DNA of 24,412 bases from Pseudomonadota bacterium (GTDB lineage Bacteria; Pseudomonadota; Alphaproteobacteria; Rhodobacterales; Rhodobacteraceae): the NCBI GenBank assembly GCA_022573605.1, contig JACZTQ010000009.1:1-24412 (forward strand), read 5' to 3'. The stretch's first letter is position 1; each line of letters starts with the position of its first letter. This document shows, piece by piece, positions 1 to 6,037 of this stretch. A program made the position numbers and the translations under genes. The notes beneath the pieces are model-generated. The model was given only the letters and a program-made list of their open reading frames with translations, was not told where the DNA came from and did not search any database.

Positions 1-165
1 CACTGGATCATTTTCTCATCCTCCTTACTCCGGCTGATGGGCCTGGCGGCCATCTATCAGGCGCCGAGGACCAGCGCACCCCACCCGGCGCACCGGATTT
101 ACCCCTATCTGCTCAAGGGGATGGTGATCGACCGGCCCAACCGGGTCTGGTGCGCCGACATCACC

Positions 166-190
166 CCGGATCGGGGTCCGGGGCAGGCTC
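166..190 (+). repeat. Hairpin insertion 1 in the IS3 orfB
   Basis: Twenty-five extra bases lie between the codons for ADIT and YIPV of the transposase and shift the frame by one. The segment and the bases just before it form an inverted repeat: CCCCGGA (164-170) pairs with TCCGGGG (177-183) around a six-base loop. Similarity to insertions 2 and 3 is weak (only short shared words such as GAGCCT on the complement), so common origin is not shown. Confidence 0.6.
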
Positions 191-277
191 TATATCCCCG
201 TCCAGCGCGGCTTCCTGTACCTGGTCGCGATCATGGACTGGGCGACGCGCCATGTGCTCGCTTGGCGGTTATCCAAT

Positions 278-321
278 AGTGAGCCTTGTCGCGCCATTGG
301 TCCGAGCGACAATGGCGAACG
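278..321 (+). repeat. Hairpin insertion 2 in the IS3 orfB
   Basis: Forty-four bases separate the codons for WRLSN and DAGFC, where the family has one or two residues, so about 38-41 bases are extra. The segment begins AGTGAG, has a core CGCCATTGGTCCGAG (292-306) and ends CGAACG. TTGTCG (286-291) pairs with CGACAA (307-312); an alternative pairing is CGCCATTG (292-299) with CAATGGCG (310-317). The same pattern of start, core and end occurs in reverse orientation in insertion 3. Confidence 0.65.
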
Positions 322-491
322 GATGCAGGGTTCTGCGTCGAGGCACTGGAGGAGGCGCTGGATCGCTACGGTCCGCCGGAGATCATGAATACCGACCAGG
401 GATCGCAGTTCACCGGCTCGGCCTGGATCACGACGCTGACCGATGCAAGCGTGCGGGTATCCATGGACGGCCGGGGCCGCTGCATGGACAA

Positions 492-534
492 CGTTCGAAC
501 ACTCTCTCGAACCGGTGGCGTTCGTGTTCTCACT
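492..534 (-). repeat. Hairpin insertion 3 in the IS3 orfB, inverted relative of insertion 2
   Basis: About 37 extra bases separate the codons for MDNV and IERLW. Read on the minus strand the 43-base segment begins AGTGAG, has the core CGCCACCGGTTCGAG and ends CGAACG, matching insertion 2 at these three blocks with nearly the same spacing (43 against 44 bases). The parts between the blocks differ in sequence but again pair with each other: GAACAC (497-502) with GTGTTC (524-529). Confidence 0.65.
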
Positions 535-864
535 CATCGAGCGCCTATGGCGGTCGCTCAAATACGAGGCGGTCTACCTGCACGAACTGACCGACGGCTT
601 CAGGGCCGAACAGGTCATCCGGGACTGGATCGACTTCTATAACGGTGACCGGCCCCACTCCGCCCTCGGAGGCCGAACCCCGGCGGAGGCCTACGGCGCC
701 AAGTGGCCCGTGGATATGATGGACAAGGCTGACGCCTTGCCCACATCCCCACAGGCTCAACAACGGCAGAAGAATCCGATAAACGAGATTTTGGCGGCAT
801 GATCAGACACCGGAATACACCTTAACCTCGCTGCCAAACTGTCCAACGAAGTGGGACCACCTCA

Positions 865-1044
865 CTTCCGTAAGGCCGAGGATCAGCCCATCGCAGGGAC
901 CGATCGCGCCCGAGAATGGCTAGGGGTCCACTTGGGTCATGCGCATGCTGGTGAAACGAGGCGGGCGGTGGGCCTGTTGAGCATGATACCTGTGCTCCGG
1001 GAGCTCCGTGCCGCCGGCGATGCTATCATCGCCGATGGGAGGTT
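865..1044. other. Intergenic junction between two IS remnants, no gene recognised
   Basis: No convincing gene was found here. Short open frames on both strands have no recognisable family and no ribosome binding site. The stretch contains a perfect short hairpin, GGCGATG (1016-1022) with CATCGCC (1027-1033) around a four-base loop. It begins about a dozen bases from where similarity to the IS5-family transposase stops. Confidence 0.5.
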
Positions 1045-1250
1045 GGCGTCATAGACATCGCGCAGCTCCGTCGTGCGAGGCTGGCCGATCTTCTTGCGCG
1101 CCGGCAGGAATGGCGCGACAAGCACCCACTCCCGGTCCGTCGGGTCACTTGTATATCCTCGACCGCGCCGCGCATACTCGCGGCGAGTGGTTTCGTTCCA
1201 AGGCATCTGCCTCTCCGTCCGGATTTGCACCCGGACAGAATCACAGCCTC
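1045..1250 (-). mobile_element. IS5-family element, 5' remnant with start of transposase
   Basis: On the minus strand from 1206 an open frame encodes about 54 residues typical of the N-terminus of IS5-family transposases: MPWNETTRREYARRGRGY, then TDREW and APFLPARKK, then GQPRTTELRDVYDA. Recognisable similarity stops at about 1045. The rest of the DDE domain is absent, so this is a scrap. The sequence GAGGCTGTGATTC, read from 1250 inward on the minus strand, looks like the left terminal repeat. A 20-base inverted repeat, GTCCGG (1217-1222) with CCGGAC (1231-1236), lies between that end and the start codon. Confidence 0.75.
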
Positions 1251-1310
1251 ATGAAACCACTCAACTCTTTTCGGGTTGGGCTCCAAGGGAAGCTAATCGG
1301 GAGGAATGTC

Positions 1311-2141
1311 ATGCGAATCGCCGTCTTGCTATCCGCGCTTGTGATCGCCGTTGGAACTGTCGCTACAGGATCGAATGCCGGCCCCATTCCTGAAAGCGTG
1401 ATCGGCCTCTGGGGTCCCTCTAGTGGGCCGGCGGGATGCGAGGGCAATGGCCGCACAATGCTGGTGAATTCCGCCGGAGTGATCGTTTTCGAACGAAGCG
1501 GCTCGGAGACCTTCATCGTGCTTGGTCCCGCCGAGTGGAGTGCCGGGACGCTCATCCTTACTCGGCATGCGGGCGATATTGTCCTGTCGCCGCTCGACAA
1601 TCTCACGCGGTGCGACAGGCTGCCAGGGCAGTATTATGCGTTCTTTGGTGAGGCGATCGCCGTGTTTCAGGGCTTTGCCGAGGTCCAGTCGAAATGCGAG
1701 GACGAATCGCCGCAGAGTTGTGTCAGCGCTATCTTCGGGCTCTTCGACGTGTCCGGCGACTACAGGCTGTCGCGGGCGGAGATCGGGCGCGCCCTGCGCG
1801 CGGGTGCGTTCTTTCTCGGATATGAAGCGATCGTGGCCGGCCGCAAGGAATTGGCCCCTGACACTGACTTGTGGCAGACTTACCGGGTGCCTATCGGCGA
1901 GATCTATGGCGCCTCGCTGGCCGCGGCCCTCCTCGGCCCGTTCTTTACCGATAACCTGGTTCAGTCGTATGATTTCGACGCCGATGGTGTCCTGTCCTTG
2001 TCGGAGATACTGCAGGACAGAGGGCCGGACAGTCTCGTGGCTGCGGGAGGAGCCGTCGGTTCGGCCGCGGCACAGACAGCGCTGCAAGGCCTGATTGGGG
2101 TGCTGCAACGCCTGTTGGGGATTGTCCCTCTCCTCCGGTAG
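1311..2141 (+). CDS. Exported EF-hand calcium-binding protein
   Basis: A 276-residue protein with an N-terminal signal peptide (MRIAVLLSALVIAVG, cleavage probably near residues 20-24), so it acts in the periplasm or outside the cell. Two EF-hand loops are visible. Residues 146-157 are DVSGDYRLSRAE, and residues 221-232 are DFDADGVLSLSE, which has acidic residues at loop positions 1, 3, 5 and 12 and Gly at 6. The first loop has Ser at position 3 and Tyr at 6 and may bind calcium more weakly. The N-terminal 120 residues (GLWGPSSGPAGCEGNG onward) have paired cysteines and no family I recognise. The open frame runs much further upstream, but ATG 1311 was chosen because GGGAGG precedes it and the signal peptide starts there. 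It is first in a run of exported-protein genes. Confidence 0.75.
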   Translation: MRIAVLLSALVIAVGTVATGSNAGPIPESVIGLWGPSSGPAGCEGNGRTMLVNSAGVIVFERSGSETFIVLGPAEWSAGTLILTRHAGDIVLSPLDNLTRCDRLPGQYYAFFGEAIAVFQGFAEVQSKCEDESPQSCVSAIFGLFDVSGDYRLSRAEIGRALRAGAFFLGYEAIVAGRKELAPDTDLWQTYRVPIGEIYGASLAAALLGPFFTDNLVQSYDFDADGVLSLSEILQDRGPDSLVAAGGAVGSAAAQTALQGLIGVLQRLLGIVPLLR

Positions 2142-2185
2142 AGCCGTGTTGCCGCAGGCTGAAATTGCGAATGAGAGGTAGAGCG

Positions 2186-2488
2186 ATGCGTCTTCTTGTC
2201 ATGATTTTCTGCTTGCTTCCGGTACTGCCTTTCGCCTCCGCGCCGGCGCAGGAAGCGCGGGGGGCGAGAGAGCTTCTCGCGGGTGGGCGCTCATTGGAGT
2301 GGCGCAGGTGCGCGGAGGCGGGTGAAATCGAAGCGGCGCGCGAGACCGCCGCGCTGGCTCGGGCGGCTGGCCCGCCCTGCAGCTGGCGGCGGAGCCTTGC
2401 CAACACACCCACCGGAAGGAGGGCCGCCGCCAATTATCTGAAAGATTTTTACCTTGTGATCAAGGCCCGGCATCCCCCATCCTGTTGA
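2186..2488 (+). CDS. Small exported protein of unknown function
   Basis: About 100 residues, beginning with a clear signal peptide (MRLLVMIFCLLPVLPFASA, then PAQEARG). The mature part is short, Ala/Arg-rich and has three cysteines. An Ala/Glu helix (EAGEIEAARETAALARA) is followed by NYLKDFYLVIKARH. I recognise no family. ATG 2186 is preferred because GAGAGGTAG precedes it by about six bases and the signal peptide begins there; an ATG at 2171 and a TTG at 2165 are in frame. It lies 44 bases after the EF-hand gene and about 30 bases before the M23 gene, so it is probably co-transcribed. The coding call rests on signal peptide, spacing and open frame only. Confidence 0.55.
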   Translation: MRLLVMIFCLLPVLPFASAPAQEARGARELLAGGRSLEWRRCAEAGEIEAARETAALARAAGPPCSWRRSLANTPTGRRAAANYLKDFYLVIKARHPPSC

Positions 2489-2518
2489 CTGGAAGGACGC
2501 CTCGTAAAAGGATTGCGA

Positions 2519-5500
2519 ATGTTCGGGACTCAGACTCTGCTTTTGGTTTTTTCATTCATCGCGAGTGTTGGCATGTTCACGCTCCCAGCGGTTGCAGACA
2601 GGCCGTTAACCTCGCAATTCGCCAGCGCCGTCGCCATTGGCGAGAAGGACGCGCTGCGGTTGGGGATCAAGCAGTATTTCGTCTATTCAGGCAACCGCTC
2701 GGACCGCGACCTCCAGGTCACCATCCGCATTCGGTTGGGCCGCGATGCGAAGATGATCGGCCAGCCGGAATTGCTGAACGCCAGCGGCGGCGACGAGGCT
2801 TCCCTGAAGGCGCTGTTCCAGGCCGGCCGCCGGGCGTTGTATCGCACCAGTGGCGCAGGCGAATTCGACAAACTCCCCCCCGCCAAGTATGACGCGTGGA
2901 AGCTGATTCACATCACCTTCACACCGGACGAGATCGGATTCAGCTCGATCCCCGAGAGTGACTGGATAACCGCCATTGTTCCCAATGGCGTTCCAGGTGA
3001 TTTTCTCCACGGCACGTATCCCTCCTGGGGCGATCGGACCCATGTCGGCGCCGATATTATAGCACCCTGCGGCGCCGAGGTCCGGGCCTGGCGCGCGGGG
3101 ACGGTTGTAGACGTCGTCGATTCGGCCACTGACCGGAATTTCAACAGCCTCGGGTACATGGTGCTGGTTCAGCACGAACCATTGCCTGACGGGCGGCTCT
3201 TACGAAGCCTCTATCTTCACCTGGCCGAGCCGCCGGCGGTCTCTGGCGGGTTCGTTAGGGCAGGCCAACCGATCGGCAGGGTCGGCAAGACAGGGGCCGC
3301 GTTCGGATGTCATCTGCACTTCGAGACCCGCCATTTCAAAGGCCGCTTCCATCCGGTCTGGGCCAACATTTATGGACAGGGAGACCAACGCGACAGCATT
3401 GAATTTTTGCGAGACTGGTCGGCTCCCGAGAGCATGAGACCGGGAGAGGCGGCCCTCTCGGTTCCGGAGAGTTTTGCGTCTGAGCAAGCTGCCGCGGCAC
3501 AGGACCCGGCCGCGCTGATGTCGGCCAGGTTCGCCGAGTCGTGCGCAAAAGCCGGCAGGAGTATCGGACCTCTTGCTTGCCCTTACCGGGAGGTAGCGAC
3601 ATGCACCGGCGAGACATGTTTTGTCGATGGCGCGCGCCAGGCTGAGGAGGCGGTCCCGCTGTTCCAGGCTCCGGGGTCGGAGCGCAGGGTGTATACCGTG
3701 TCTGCTGGCGAGCATGTCTATGCCGAGACGACCGACGTGTATGTCGTGCCGTGTCGTTCGACTGTTTTGGGCGGCTGGCCCGACGTCGATATTGGCGAGA
3801 CGGTTTACCGGCTGGGCTACGCTGGCGAGGGAACATACCGATACTGGACGACGAGGGGGGTGTTGGGCGCGTGGCTCGACACAACGTTCCGCGATGATCC
3901 GGGATGCGTGACGCAAAGTGAAACCTGGGTTCGCATGAGGACAAGATCGGGAATCGTCGGCTGGACCCCTGAGCAATTCGGGTTCAGTGGAGCGTCTAGC
4001 TCCGGCGGACCAATGGATGATCCGGCACCTGAGTGGGTGCGGCAGGCAGCATTGGGGGAGGATTCAGCGGAGTCGGAAATTGCTTCTGACTTGGTCGGGC
4101 CTGACGCGGTCTTGCCGTTTTCCATCTATTCATCAGATTGCGAAAACCGACGCGACTGGATAAACTGCATGAAGGCGCGCGGCGCAAATCAAGCGGCCAT
4201 CGCCTTTGCGCAGGAGTTAATGTCTCGCGATATCGGCGAAGGGTATCTGGAAGAGTTTATTGAGTTTGGGCGCGTGGATATTGCTTTTGTAAACTTCCCA
4301 TTCCTCGCCAATTCAAACGACCATTATTTCATGGTCAACGGGGCAATGGGAGTATTCATACCCTACATCGCTCGCGAAGGGAGGATTTCGTTTCGGGATC
4401 GGGCCAGCCAGGAGCTTTTGCGCAAATATCCCAGGGCCTTCATTGACCACCGAAGGCTCTTTCGCAGCCATCGCGGCCTTGGACACAACCGTCAGCGTTT
4501 TGTGTTCAGTTCGCCAGTATTTGATGGATGTCGAGCCTGTGACGTCATCGGTGATGCCTTGGCTGCGTATGACTTCAACGGCGGTGAAGGGGAGAAAATC
4601 ACGTTTATCGGGATTTCTGACGTGAACGCATTTGACTATCAACGTACCGGCGGAACTGCGAGCGCGCGCGCAACAGCCTTGAAGCGCGACTTTTCCCTTG
4701 TTCAATATCGACTTAACTTACTCGGCTATCTTGCGGGCTCGATGGACGGAGTGATCGGGCCCAAGACCACGCAGGCGCTTTTTGAATTCCAGCGGGAGTA
4801 CTGCCTGGTCGAGACCGGGGCCGTGACGCAGGAGACGGCCGAGTGGCTGGCAAAGGCCGACGGGCGCGGGCCGGTTTGCACACGCACTGCGGAGGCACCG
4901 CTTGCAGTGGCGGTTGAGGAGAATAACGCGACGCCACCCACCACCGCCTCTGAGCCATCTCTCCTCGACACCGTCCTGCTCGGCGAGGTTGGCGAAGACA
5001 GCGGGAATTTCGAGGCCGCATTCTGGCAGGAAATGAATGCTCTGGGCATCATCAACGATCAGTTCAAGAAATCGATCGTAAATGTCCTGTTCGAAGACAA
5101 GATAACCTACCTGTGGAATACTTTTGGCGTACAGCCGAGCGATGCAATTCTCTTTCGCAAAAGGTATTTCTCGCGCGCATCCCAGAAATTCGCGGAATTC
5201 GGCCCCGCCAAGATGGCTGAAATGTCTTTCGATTTCGCCGTGGACATTCTCTACAGCATGATGCGACTCGAGTTCGAGGAAAGCTTCCCGCCCAAGAACG
5301 CCTACCAGGAACAGGTCTACGACTACGTCTTCTCCCAGATGAAGATCGCGCTGGGCGTCGGGCTGACCTATACGAAAACCTATCTGAAGGTCCTCAACGC
5401 CACCGGCAATCCGGCGGCGGCGCTCGCGGCGGCCGAGTTGGCGGCCAAATCCAAGCTGATCGTCGAGGAAACCGCCTTTTCGCTGCGCAAGGTGAGGGAA

Positions 5501-5947
5501 GCCGTCAGGGCATATTTCAAGACATCGAAGGTGTTCGCCAATCTGAAGGAGGATCTCGAGCGGGACCTCCTGAATGAAGCCATGCTCAAGAAGCTCTACG
5601 ACGCGACTCTGCAAGACACTGAAGGCAGGATCGATATTCTGCTGCTCTATACGCGGCGGAAAGCGACCAATCTCGAGGTGTTGACAACGGCTGGCGTGGA
5701 CCGCGCCAGGTCCTTGTACCACTACGTGGACCAGATTGAGGAGGCCATCGCGAGCTACGGGTTTGGCAGCATCCCGCAAACCGAGCTCGAAGCGAGCGTC
5801 AAGGGGAACCTTCACGGAATAACCCTGCTACGGGTCATCGATCCCAATCTGTTCCTCGGCTACAAGGATGTCGGAATGGTGATGTTCATCACCAGAGGCC
5901 TGATTCCGGCACTGGAGCAAACGGCGGCATTTCGAGCCTGGCGGTGA
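2519..5947 (+). CDS. Large exported M23 peptidase with peptidoglycan-binding domain
   Basis: An 1142-residue secreted protein, probably a murein endopeptidase or scaffold. After the signal peptide (FGTQTLLLVFSFIASVG) comes a LytM/M23 domain at roughly 165-270. Its zinc ligands are all present: HVGAD (His175, Asp179) and HLHFE (His265, His267). A probable SH3-like region spans about 370-490, followed by a middle region of about 200 residues that I do not recognise (DCENRRDWINCMKARG onward). A PG_binding_1 domain lies at about 724-782 (YRLNLLGYLAGSMDGVIGP). The last 330 residues are mostly helical and unassigned. ATG 2519 has AAAAGGA six bases upstream; a TTG at 2513 is the other option. M23 proteins usually have about 250-500 residues, so most of this protein is extra. 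It precedes a second gene with a PG-binding domain. Confidence 0.8.
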   Translation: MFGTQTLLLVFSFIASVGMFTLPAVADRPLTSQFASAVAIGEKDALRLGIKQYFVYSGNRSDRDLQVTIRIRLGRDAKMIGQPELLNASGGDEASLKALFQAGRRALYRTSGAGEFDKLPPAKYDAWKLIHITFTPDEIGFSSIPESDWITAIVPNGVPGDFLHGTYPSWGDRTHVGADIIAPCGAEVRAWRAGTVVDVVDSATDRNFNSLGYMVLVQHEPLPDGRLLRSLYLHLAEPPAVSGGFVRAGQPIGRVGKTGAAFGCHLHFETRHFKGRFHPVWANIYGQGDQRDSIEFLRDWSAPESMRPGEAALSVPESFASEQAAAAQDPAALMSARFAESCAKAGRSIGPLACPYREVATCTGETCFVDGARQAEEAVPLFQAPGSERRVYTVSAGEHVYAETTDVYVVPCRSTVLGGWPDVDIGETVYRLGYAGEGTYRYWTTRGVLGAWLDTTFRDDPGCVTQSETWVRMRTRSGIVGWTPEQFGFSGASSSGGPMDDPAPEWVRQAALGEDSAESEIASDLVGPDAVLPFSIYSSDCENRRDWINCMKARGANQAAIAFAQELMSRDIGEGYLEEFIEFGRVDIAFVNFPFLANSNDHYFMVNGAMGVFIPYIAREGRISFRDRASQELLRKYPRAFIDHRRLFRSHRGLGHNRQRFVFSSPVFDGCRACDVIGDALAAYDFNGGEGEKITFIGISDVNAFDYQRTGGTASARATALKRDFSLVQYRLNLLGYLAGSMDGVIGPKTTQALFEFQREYCLVETGAVTQETAEWLAKADGRGPVCTRTAEAPLAVAVEENNATPPTTASEPSLLDTVLLGEVGEDSGNFEAAFWQEMNALGIINDQFKKSIVNVLFEDKITYLWNTFGVQPSDAILFRKRYFSRASQKFAEFGPAKMAEMSFDFAVDILYSMMRLEFEESFPPKNAYQEQVYDYVFSQMKIALGVGLTYTKTYLKVLNATGNPAAALAAAELAAKSKLIVEETAFSLRKVREAVRAYFKTSKVFANLKEDLERDLLNEAMLKKLYDATLQDTEGRIDILLLYTRRKATNLEVLTTAGVDRARSLYHYVDQIEEAIASYGFGSIPQTELEASVKGNLHGITLLRVIDPNLFLGYKDVGMVMFITRGLIPALEQTAAFRAWR

Positions 5948-5951
5948 CCTC

Positions 5952-5986
5952 GGTCGGGAATGGATAGACCGATTGAAATCCCGACC
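5952..5986 (+). terminator. Possible hairpin between the M23 gene and the next gene
   Basis: GGTCGGGA (5952-5959) and TCCCGACC (5979-5986) can pair over eight bases around a 19-base loop, followed by CTTT. It starts five bases after the M23 gene stop codon. The T tract is short, so this may be a weak terminator or mRNA-stabilising stem and not a full stop. Confidence 0.35.
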
Positions 5987-6037
5987 CTTTCCGCGTTACG
6001 GTCCGGGTGAGTTGATGGAGTGAAAGGTGGATTGGTG

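Larger units (their letters stand above)
37..802 (+). pseudogene. IS3-family transposase orfB, broken by three short insertions
   Basis: Conserved orfB segments appear in order but in alternating frames. Frame 1 (37-165) ends in VWCADIT, with the first catalytic Asp. Frame 2 (191-277) reads YIPVQRGFLYLVAIMDW. Frame 1 (322-495) reads DAGFCVEALEEAL and NTDQGSQF, with the second Asp. Frame 2 (536-802) reads IERLWRSLKYE, with the catalytic Glu, then FYNGDRPHSALGG. Joining these gives a nearly complete DDE domain. The frame changes come from extra segments at about 166-190, 278-321 and 496-535, not from single-base slips. By ordinary decoding the gene cannot make transposase. The family call is firm; whether the element was ever active here is unknown. 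Confidence 0.88.
28..864 (+). mobile_element. IS3-family insertion sequence, 3' part
   Basis: This is the distal part of an IS3-family element: the end of the transposase gene followed by a right terminus. After the orfB stop at 802 the sequence runs about 60 bases to GTGGGACCACCTCA (851-864), whose complement TGAGGTGGTCCCAC reads like an IS3-type terminal repeat with the usual TG...CA ends. The left boundary is uncertain. Recognisable transposase begins near base 28, and the bases before it do not encode the expected upstream residues, so the element may be truncated there. The left terminal repeat is not in the window, so the terminus call rests on one end only. Confidence 0.75.

Noticed and set aside
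278..534. CRISPR array or integron attC sites as an explanation for the repeated segments
   Set aside because: There are only two related units, in opposite orientation and inside a transposase gene; no spacer structure, no attC core sites and no cas or integrase gene were found.
1008..1310. Upstream extension of the EF-hand frame by about 100 codons
   Set aside because: The extension runs through IS5-element DNA and has no similarity to the mature protein; a good ribosome binding site and signal peptide mark the start at 1311.
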